A DNA stretch of 8,783 bases, from NCBI GenBank assembly GCA_025935735.1, contig JAICUS010000227.1, positions 1 through 8,783 of the forward strand, in the 5' to 3' direction. Positions 1 to 7,431 of the stretch are shown one piece after another. Both the position numbers and the translations under genes were made by a program. The stretch's first letter is position 1, and every line of letters begins with the position of its first letter. The stretch is from Solirubrobacteraceae bacterium (GTDB lineage: Bacteria > Actinomycetota > Thermoleophilia > Solirubrobacterales > Solirubrobacteraceae). The notes under the pieces were generated by a model, which searched no databases, was not told where the DNA came from, and saw only the letters and a program-made list of their open reading frames with translations.

Positions 1-837
1 GACTTCCTGAGCGCCGACCACATCCACACGGTGGTGGAGTCGGCCAAGCTCTGCTTCGCCGACCGGGAGGCCTGGTCCGGCGACTCGGCGCCGGTGCCGC
101 TCGAGCTGCTGCTGTCGCGCGAGTACGCCGACGAGCGCCGGGCGCTGGTGAGCGAGGAGGCGTCGGGCGAGCTGCGCCCCGGCGGCCCCGATCCGCGGCT
201 GCCCGAGCCGGTGGCCGCGGCCGCCGCGGCGGGCGTGGGCGAGCCGACGGTGCAGGGCGACACCTGCCACATCGACGTGGCCGACCGCTGGGGCAACCTC
301 GTGTCCGCCACCCCGAGCGGCGGCTGGCTGCAGAGCTCCCCCGCGGTCCCCGGCCTCGGCTTCTGCCTGGGCACCCGCGCGCAGATGTTCTGGCTGCAGG
401 ACGGCCTCGCGACCTCGCTGGTCGGCGGCAAGCGGCCGCGCACGACGCTGTCGCCGTCGCTGGCGGTGCACGACGACGGCACGGTGCTGGCCTTCGGCAC
501 CCCGGGCGGCGACCAGCAGGACCAGTGGTCGCTGGAGATGTTCCTCGCCCACGCGGTGTTCGGCCACAACCTCCAGGAGGCGATCGACGCGCCGATGTTC
601 CACACCGACCACTTCCCGAGCTCGTTCTATCCGCGCGCCGCGGAGCCGCGCAGCCTGCGGGTGGAGTCGCGGGTGGACGAGCGCACGGTCGCCGAGCTGC
701 GCCGCCGCGGGCACGAGGTCGAGGTGGTCGACGGGTGGTCGCTCGGCCGGCTCAGCGGCGTCTCGCGCTCGCCGGACGGCGTGCTGCGCGCCGGAGCGAA
801 CCCGCGCGGGATGCAGGGCTACGCCGTCGGTCGCTAG
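1..837 (+). CDS. Gamma-glutamyltransferase-family protein, C-terminal part (5'-truncated by window edge)
   Basis: The reading frame is open from base 1 to a TAG at 835-837, giving 278 visible residues; the N-terminal half lies upstream of the window. Members of this Ntn-hydrolase family are made as one chain that cleaves itself before a threonine, which becomes the nucleophile of the small subunit. The likely threonine is window codon 88, in GDTCHIDVAD, which fits the family pattern T-x-H-x-x-V-x-D. Later family blocks are GKRPRTTLSPS (about 143-153), TPGGDQQDQW (167-176) and a C-terminal NPRGMQGYAVGR. These match a GGT-like subfamily common in actinobacteria rather than the E. coli Ggt type. 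The paired serines that bind the glutamyl carboxylate in classical GGT are Thr-Thr here. Glutathione or gamma-glutamyl-peptide hydrolysis is therefore possible but unproven, and acylase-like activity is an alternative. It may be periplasmic or cytosolic; the N-terminus that would decide is missing. Confidence 0.9.
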   Translation, partial: DFLSADHIHTVVESAKLCFADREAWSGDSAPVPLELLLSREYADERRALVSEEASGELRPGGPDPRLPEPVAAAAAAGVGEPTVQGDTCHIDVADRWGNLVSATPSGGWLQSSPAVPGLGFCLGTRAQMFWLQDGLATSLVGGKRPRTTLSPSLAVHDDGTVLAFGTPGGDQQDQWSLEMFLAHAVFGHNLQEAIDAPMFHTDHFPSSFYPRAAEPRSLRVESRVDERTVAELRRRGHEVEVVDGWSLGRLSGVSRSPDGVLRAGANPRGMQGYAVGR

Positions 838-1244
838 AGCGCCTTCACGCGCTTGCCGGTGACGTCCAGGCCGCGGCCGGCCCTGTTCAGGCAGCGCGCG
901 TGCGAGCGGCCGGTGAACGTGCAGCGCAGCATGTGGCGGTTGCCGTCCAGCTTGGCGGTGCCGCCGACCAGATAGAGCGTCTTGCCGGGCGGCGCCGGGG
1001 TGAACGAGAACAGCTTGTGGGCGTCCGGCCAGCGCCACTTCACCGACCTCGCCGCGCCGTGCGTGGCCAGCAGCAGGCCGCGGCGGCTGTCCTTGCGCCC
1101 GCAGCGGACGGCGTTGCCGGCCTGGTCGTAGCGCAGCACCATCACGCAGGCCACGCGGTTGTCGGGGCTGTGGTAGGCCTCGACGTCGCCGTGGGTCTTC
1201 GGCGGGCCTGCGGCGAGCGCGAGGACGGCGAGCAGCGGGACCAT
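834..1244 (-). CDS. Small secreted four-cysteine protein, DUF6636-like
   Basis: This predicted 136-residue protein begins with a hydrophobic stretch (MVPLLAVLALAAG) that looks like a short signal peptide, although it lacks the usual positive n-region. The mature part has four cysteines (33, 48, 108, 118), likely two disulfides. The pattern is SPDN..V.C near the N-terminus, then a glycine-rich GKTLYLVGG, MLRCTF, ARCLN and GRGLDV. From memory this resembles the DUF6636 family of secreted actinobacterial proteins of unknown function; I cannot confirm by search. I chose the ATG at 1244 because GAGAGG (1259-1254) lies 9 bases upstream. The in-frame GTG at 1253 (139 aa) abuts that site and is less likely. 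It sits 13 bases after the MFS stop codon, so it is probably co-transcribed. Its own stop overlaps the convergent stop of the GGT-like gene. Confidence 0.7.
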   Translation of the reverse strand: MVPLLAVLALAAGPPKTHGDVEAYHSPDNRVACVMVLRYDQAGNAVRCGRKDSRRGLLLATHGAARSVKWRWPDAHKLFSFTPAPPGKTLYLVGGTAKLDGNRHMLRCTFTGRSHARCLNRAGRGLDVTGKRVKAL

Positions 1245-1253
1245 GCCCGCCAC

Positions 1254-1259
1254 CCTCTC
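1254..1259 (-). promoter_or_regulatory. Ribosome binding site GAGAGG for the small secreted protein
   Basis: On the minus strand the bases read TGA GAGGG TG GCGGGC ATG. The purine run overlaps the MFS stop codon (1260-1258) and lies 9 bases before the ATG at 1244. This decides the start in favour of ATG over the GTG at 1253, and it suggests translational coupling with the MFS gene. Confidence 0.5.
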
Positions 1260-2406
1260 ACACGGTGGCCGGCCGGCTCGCCACCCGTGTCCGGAGGAAG
1301 ACGAAGGACGCCGCGCACAGGCAGGCCAGCAGCAGGTAGGGCACCGCGTCGCCCGCCGCCTGGCCGAGCCGCGCCCCGCCCAGGTCGCCGAGCGTCTGCC
1401 CGGTCGCCCAGGTCAGGTTCATCAGCCCGAACGCGAGGCCCTGCTCGAGCCCGACCGCCTCGGCGCCGTCGGACAGCAGCGCCATCGAGGGCGCCCACAG
1501 CAGCCCGACCGCCGGCGTGCCGGCGATGATGAGCAGCGCGAGCAGCCAGGCGGAGTCCGGCCAGGGCAGCAGCGCGAACGTCACCATGCCGGCGGCCAGG
1601 CCCCCGAGCAGCGGGGCGTCGCGCCCGTGACGATCGGAGTAGCGCCCGGCCAGCGGGCTCACGATCGCCTCGAACGCGGCGGCCACGAGCCACGTGACGC
1701 CGATCGCCGCCGCGCTCGCGCCGAGGTCGTGCATGCGCAGCGGGCCGAGGACGGCCACCGTGCCGAACAGCAGGCCGGGCAGCGTGATCAGCAGCAGGCC
1801 GCCGCGCACCCGGCCGTCGCTCAGCGAGGCGATCAGCCCGCGCAGCGAAGAGTCCGCGTTCGGCCTGGCCGCCGGCATCTGCAGCGCCCAGACGCCGAGC
1901 GCCACCCCGACCGCGCCGATCGTGCAGAACACGGCGGCGTGGCCGAGCAGGTCGGCGGCCACGCCGACCACCGGCCCGAGCAGCGCGCCGGCGATCGCCG
2001 CGCCCATGGCGGAGCCGATCAGCGCGCCGCGCCGGTCCGCCGGCGCCCCCGCGGTCAGCCAGGCCATCGCGCCGGCCCACGACGCCGCGCCGCCGAGGCC
2101 CTGCACGAAGCGGGAGACGTCGAGCACCACGATGGTGTCGCCGAACGCGAACCCGACGCTGGCGACCGTCATCAGGGCGAGCCCGAGGATCACCGTCGGC
2201 TTCACGCCCGCCTTCGCGGCCATCCAGCCGCCCGGCAGCCCGCCCACGAACGTCCCCGCCGGATACGCCGCGGCCAGCAGCCCGGCACCGGTCTTCGACA
2301 GGCCGAACTGACTCGTCAGGTCGGGCAGCAGCGGCGTGATGGCCGCGTAGAACGACGTGTCGACGAGGACCACGACCGACGCGAAGAGGAGAAGCCGGCT
2401 GCGCAC
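1258..2406 (-). CDS. Major facilitator superfamily transporter
   Basis: The predicted 382-residue inner-membrane protein has about twelve hydrophobic segments in two six-helix halves joined by a polar linker (about 178-200), the usual MFS architecture and length. The loop after helix 2, GGWMAAKAGVKP (59-70), corresponds to MFS motif A but lacks its usual Asp. The matching loop in the C-terminal half, GRYSDRHGRDAP (254-265), keeps the D-R-x-G-R pattern. GPVVGVAADLLG (144-155) in helix 5 resembles the antiporter motif C, which favours a drug/metabolite:proton antiporter (DHA1-like). The substrate cannot be read from sequence. The frame stays open upstream into uvrD, but no ATG or GTG occurs in it between the uvrD stop and the GTG at 2406, so that GTG is the best start. 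GAGG lies only 2 bases from it, so the start is uncertain. It is followed 13 bases later by the secreted four-Cys gene and preceded by uvrD on the same strand with a 77-base gap. Confidence 0.85.
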   Translation of the reverse strand: MRSRLLLFASVVVLVDTSFYAAITPLLPDLTSQFGLSKTGAGLLAAAYPAGTFVGGLPGGWMAAKAGVKPTVILGLALMTVASVGFAFGDTIVVLDVSRFVQGLGGAASWAGAMAWLTAGAPADRRGALIGSAMGAAIAGALLGPVVGVAADLLGHAAVFCTIGAVGVALGVWALQMPAARPNADSSLRGLIASLSDGRVRGGLLLITLPGLLFGTVAVLGPLRMHDLGASAAAIGVTWLVAAAFEAIVSPLAGRYSDRHGRDAPLLGGLAAGMVTFALLPWPDSAWLLALLIIAGTPAVGLLWAPSMALLSDGAEAVGLEQGLAFGLMNLTWATGQTLGDLGGARLGQAAGDAVPYLLLACLCAASFVFLRTRVASRPATV

Positions 2407-2483
2407 AACCTCAGCGATGCTAGGGCCGCGCGAGGTTTCGGTCGAGGCGGCTAACCGCCCCTTACCGGGTTCGAACCTGGGAC
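2407..2483 (-). other. uvrD-MFS intergenic gap with a 10-bp perfect palindrome
   Basis: This 77-base gap lies between the uvrD stop and the chosen MFS start. It contains GGTTCGAACC (2468-2477), extended outward by two more pairs after one mismatch (2465-2480). No U-tract follows, so it is not a classic terminator, and no clear -10/-35 pair is visible. The decamer resembles a tRNA T-arm, but no tRNA can be folded around it. The MFS frame is open across the whole gap, so part of it could be coding if a rarer start codon is used. Confidence 0.35.
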
Positions 2484-4670
<2,187 letters not shown>

Positions 4671-4717
4671 GGCGCCACCAGCACGCTAGCGCCCGCCCTG
4701 GACGGCCCCGAGAAACC

Positions 4718-4805
4718 TAAAGGGGACTGTCCCCCCGGCCGGGCGCCGCCGCGGCCGCTCGGCTCTGCGGGCCGCTTCGGACGCCGCCGGGGACTGTCCC
4801 CTTTA
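4718..4805. repeat. 88-bp inverted-repeat element (REP/MITE-like) with GGGGACTGTCCCC ends
   Basis: The left end TAAAGGGGACTGTCCCC (4718-4734) and the reverse complement of the right end (4789-4805) agree at 16 of 17 bases. The only difference is the central T of each arm. Each arm is itself a perfect 6-bp dyad (GGGGAC/GTCCCC) around that single base. The interior is extremely GC-rich and contains a further stem, GCGGCC (4751-4756) with GGCCGC (4770-4775), so the whole unit can fold as one long hairpin or cruciform. There is no ORF inside. The size, structure and intergenic position between divergent genes fit a REP-type or miniature inverted-repeat element mobilised in trans. I have no second copy in this window to prove that it is repeated. 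A structural or regulatory role for the divergent promoters is an alternative. Confidence 0.65.
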
Positions 4806-4809
4806 TCGT
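4804..4809 (+). promoter_or_regulatory. Possible -10 element (TATCGT) for the QNG1 gene
   Basis: TATCGT fits the actinobacterial -10 pattern TANNNT, and its first two bases come from the right end of the inverted-repeat element. Nine bases separate it from the GTG at 4819. No Shine-Dalgarno sequence is visible there, so a leaderless transcript starting at or near the GTG would fit. No convincing -35 is seen, and such a short motif occurs easily by chance. Confidence 0.25.
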
Positions 4810-4818
4810 CCGCGCGGC

Positions 4819-5700
4819 GTGACGCTGACCGATGACATCCGCGACGCCGCGGCCCGGGTGGCGGGGGTGGCGCGGTCGGTGCGGATCAAGCACGAGAAGA
4901 TCGCGCCGTACGCGCGGACGCTCGGGGGCGAGTCGCCGCCCGCGCCGGACCTGGAGGGCGCGGGCGACGAGGAGCGGGCGGCGTTCAGCCTGCAGCTCAA
5001 CGCCATCAACTTCGGCTCCGGCTGGTTCCCCACGCTGCGCAAGCGCCCCGGGGTGTCGGGGTTCCGCACGGTGGAGGCCGGGCTGCGGGCGCGCGGGCCG
5101 TGGACGGCGGAGGAGCTCCGGAGGCTCACCCGCGAGGAGGTCGCCGAGACGCTCGGGCAGGACCCCGGCCACGAGCTGATGGGCCACTTCGCCCGGCACC
5201 TCAACGAGCTGGGCGAGCGGATCGGCGGCAGCGGCTTCCTGGCCTTCGCGCAAGCCGGGGACGCCGAGGAGATCGCCGCGACCCTGGCGCAATGGCCCAC
5301 CTGGCGCGACGTCTCGCCCTACCGCGGCGCCACCGTGCCGTTCTTCAAGCGCGCCCAGATCGCCGCCGCCGACCTCGCGCTGTCCGGCCTGAGCCAACCC
5401 CGCGGCCTCGAGCGCCTCACGCTGTTCGCCGACAACCTCGTCCCCCACGTGCTGCGCCTCGACGGCGTGCTCGAGTTCGACCCGAACCTCGTCGCCCGCA
5501 TCGACGCGCAGCGGCTGATCGAGCACGACAGCCCCGAGGAGGTGGAGATCCGGGCCACCGCGCTGCACGCCGTCGAGCTGCTCGTCCAGGCCCACGGCGC
5601 CACCACCGCCACCGCGGTGGACTACGTCCTCTGGAACCGCGGCGCGGGCGCCCGCTACAAGGCGCGCCCCCGCCACCGGGCCCGCTGCACCGCCTACTGA
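4819..5700 (+). CDS. Queuosine 5'-phosphate N-glycosylase/hydrolase homologue (DUF2419, queuine salvage)
   Basis: This 293-residue protein of the DUF2419/QNG1 family (human C9orf64) is complete. Family members release queuine from queuosine 5'-monophosphate produced by tRNA breakdown, so the base can be reinserted into tRNA by tRNA-guanine transglycosylase. Family blocks are visible in order: LNAINFGSGWFPTL (60-73), PYRGATVPFFKRAQI (167-181), LTLFADNLVPHVLR (200-213) with DGVLEFD (215-221), EVEIRATALHAVELL (241-255) and VDYVLWNRG (267-275). These parallel the human blocks I recall (YRGQEV..YKRAQI, MFADYRLPQVL, EVEIR, DFFLW). The protein looks cytosolic, with no signal peptide or membrane segment. 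The start is GTG at 4819; no ATG lies upstream in frame and no Shine-Dalgarno site is evident. It is divergent from uvrD and 69 bases ahead of the permease gene. No queuosine biosynthesis, QueT-type transporter or tgt gene is in view. Family assignment is firm; the exact substrate is by homology. Confidence 0.88.
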   Translation: MTLTDDIRDAAARVAGVARSVRIKHEKIAPYARTLGGESPPAPDLEGAGDEERAAFSLQLNAINFGSGWFPTLRKRPGVSGFRTVEAGLRARGPWTAEELRRLTREEVAETLGQDPGHELMGHFARHLNELGERIGGSGFLAFAQAGDAEEIAATLAQWPTWRDVSPYRGATVPFFKRAQIAAADLALSGLSQPRGLERLTLFADNLVPHVLRLDGVLEFDPNLVARIDAQRLIEHDSPEEVEIRATALHAVELLVQAHGATTATAVDYVLWNRGAGARYKARPRHRARCTAY

Positions 5701-5718
5701 GGGTTGGGCGCATTCATT

Positions 5719-5730
5719 CCCTGCTCAGGG
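5719..5730 (+). promoter_or_regulatory. Short dyad CCCT-GCTC-AGGG ahead of the permease gene
   Basis: In the 69-base gap between the QNG1 stop and the permease start lies CCCT (5719-5722), a 4-base spacer and AGGG (5727-5730), with only weak, wobble-like extension outward. It could be an operator half-site pair, since lactate/glycolate operons are often controlled by GntR-family regulators, or a small hairpin. It has no U-tract and does not match an operator consensus I know. No good sigma-70 pair is visible in the gap, so a promoter here is unproven. Confidence 0.22.
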
Positions 5731-5755
5731 GGTAATTCGCCGCCAGGTCACCTCG

Positions 5756-5761
5756 AGGAGG
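5756..5761 (+). promoter_or_regulatory. Strong Shine-Dalgarno AGGAGG of the permease gene
   Basis: AGGAGG, part of a longer purine run GAGGAGGAGAG (5755-5765), lies 8 bases before the ATG at 5770. It fixes the permease start there and rules out the in-frame ATG-less extension and the upstream start at 5704, which would add 22 non-hydrophobic residues not typical of the family. It is the best ribosome binding site in the window. Confidence 0.75.
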
Positions 5762-5769
5762 AGAGTGCG

Positions 5770-7431
5770 ATGTACAAGCAGGTGCTCGACCCGGTCAACG
5801 GCTCCCTGTTCCTGAGCGCGCTGGTGGCCCTCATCCCACTGGCCACGCTGTTCATCCTGCTCGGCGGCCTGCGCCTCAAAGCGCCCGTGGCCGGCGCGCT
5901 GGCGCTGCTGGCCGCGATCCTGGTGGCGATCATCGCCTACTCGATGCCGGTCGGCCAGACGCTCGACGCGAGCCTCGAGGGCGCCGCGTTCGGCCTGTTC
6001 CCGATCATGTGGATCGTCTGGAACGCGATCTGGATCTTCAACATGACCGAGGACACCGGCTATCTCGCCGTGCTGCGGCGCTCGGTCGCCGCCATATCCG
6101 ACGACCAGCGCATCCAGGCCGTGATCGTCGCGTTCAGCTTCGGCGCGCTGCTGGAGGCGCTGGCCGGCTTCGGCACGCCGGTGGCGATGACCTCGATCAT
6201 GCTCGTCGGCCTCGGGTTCAAGCCGATCAAGGCCGCGTCCGTGGCGCTCGTGGCCAACACCGCGCCGGTGGCGTTCGGCGCGATCGCCATCCCGATCGTC
6301 ACGCTGGCCGGCCTCACCGGCCTGCCCAAGGAGGACCTGGGCGCGATGGTCGGCCGCCAGACGCCGTTCCTGGCGCTGTTCGTGCCGCTCATCCTCGTCG
6401 GCATGGTCGACGGCTGGCGCGGCGTGAAGGCGGTGTGGCCGGCGGCGATGACCGGCGGCGTGACCTTCGCGGTCGCCCAGTTCGCCTGCTCGAACTACAT
6501 CTCCGTCGAGCTGACGGACATCGTCGCCTCGCTGGCGTCGATCATGGCCATTGTGGCGTTCCTGCGCATCTGGCAGCCGGAGGAGCCGGTGACGGGCGAG
6601 CGCTTCGGCCGGCCGGCGATCGCCGGCGCCGCGATCAGCGATCCCGCGCACGAGGCGACGATCCGGCGCAGGGAGGGCACCGGGCGCGACACCCGGGGCG
6701 ACATCTTCAAGGCCTATGCGCCGTACCTGATCGTCATCGCCGTCCTCGCGCTCGCCCAGTGGAGTCCGATCAAGAACGCGCTGGCGCACGGCGCGACGGA
6801 GTTCAACTGGCCCGGGCTGAACGTGGTCAACTCCAAGGGCGAGGCGCCGAGCAGCGTCGTCTACAAGTTCGGCTGGCTGCCGGCCGCCGGCACGCTGCTG
6901 CTGATCTCCGGCCTGCTGACCATGCCGGTGCTGCGGGTCACCCCGGCGGGCGCGCTGCGCGCCTACATCCGGATGCTCGACCAGCTCAAGTGGGCGACGG
7001 TCACCGTCATGGCCGTGCTGGCGCTGGCCTACGTCATGAACCTGTCGGCGCAGACGATCACCATCGGCACCTGGATCGCCGGCGTCGGCGGCGTGCTGGC
7101 GTTCTTCTCGCCGATCATCGGCTGGATCGGCACCGGCGTGACCGGCTCGGACACCTCGTCGAACTCGCTGTTCGGCGTGCTGCAGGTGACCGCGGCCAAG
7201 TCGTCCGGCCTGGATCCGACGCTGCTGGCCGCGTCCAACTCGTCCGGCGGCGTGCTGGGGAAGATGATCTCGCCGCAGAACCTGGCGATCGGGGCGTCCG
7301 CGGTGGGCCTGGCCGGCAAGGAAGGTGACCTCTTCCGCCGCGTGATCGGCTGGAGTCTGCTGTGCTTGCTGGTGATGTGCATCCTGGCCTACCTGCAGTC
7401 CACCTCGCTGTTGTCATGGATGGTCCCGTAG
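5770..7431 (+). CDS. lctP: L-lactate/glycolate permease, LctP family
   Basis: This 553-residue integral membrane protein has the usual length of the LctP/LldP/GlcA family, which imports L-lactate, D-lactate or glycolate with protons. It has many hydrophobic helices, beginning LVALIPLATLFILLGG (18-33). Family signatures are FGALLEALAGFGTPVA (124-139), TGSDTSSNSLFG (458-469) and SSGGVLGKMISPQN (491-504), followed by the C-terminal GKEGDLFRR block. A charged hydrophilic stretch (about 270-315, with RRREGTGRDTRGD) is probably a cytoplasmic loop. The start is set by a strong Shine-Dalgarno site at 5756-5761. The last 16 bases overlap the start of the GlcD-type oxidase, so the two are co-transcribed and probably translationally coupled. 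Because the partner is GlcD-like, glycolate (the GlcA role) is as likely a substrate as lactate; sequence alone does not separate them. It may be expressed with the QNG1 gene upstream (69-base gap), but the functions are unrelated. Confidence 0.94.
   Translation: MYKQVLDPVNGSLFLSALVALIPLATLFILLGGLRLKAPVAGALALLAAILVAIIAYSMPVGQTLDASLEGAAFGLFPIMWIVWNAIWIFNMTEDTGYLAVLRRSVAAISDDQRIQAVIVAFSFGALLEALAGFGTPVAMTSIMLVGLGFKPIKAASVALVANTAPVAFGAIAIPIVTLAGLTGLPKEDLGAMVGRQTPFLALFVPLILVGMVDGWRGVKAVWPAAMTGGVTFAVAQFACSNYISVELTDIVASLASIMAIVAFLRIWQPEEPVTGERFGRPAIAGAAISDPAHEATIRRREGTGRDTRGDIFKAYAPYLIVIAVLALAQWSPIKNALAHGATEFNWPGLNVVNSKGEAPSSVVYKFGWLPAAGTLLLISGLLTMPVLRVTPAGALRAYIRMLDQLKWATVTVMAVLALAYVMNLSAQTITIGTWIAGVGGVLAFFSPIIGWIGTGVTGSDTSSNSLFGVLQVTAAKSSGLDPTLLAASNSSGGVLGKMISPQNLAIGASAVGLAGKEGDLFRRVIGWSLLCLLVMCILAYLQSTSLLSWMVP

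Noticed and set aside
4718..4805. Inverted repeat as a bidirectional rho-independent terminator
   Set aside because: It lies between the start codons of two divergent genes, not at gene ends, and the T-run after the right arm is only three bases long.
4717..5676. 319-residue minus-strand open frame opposite the QNG1 gene
   Set aside because: It has low-complexity composition, no domain, and is antisense to a protein with many conserved DUF2419 blocks.
5704..5769. Start of the permease at 5704 (575 residues)
   Set aside because: The 22 extra residues are not typical of the family, and a strong AGGAGG lies 8 bases before the ATG at 5770, which begins with the expected N-terminus.
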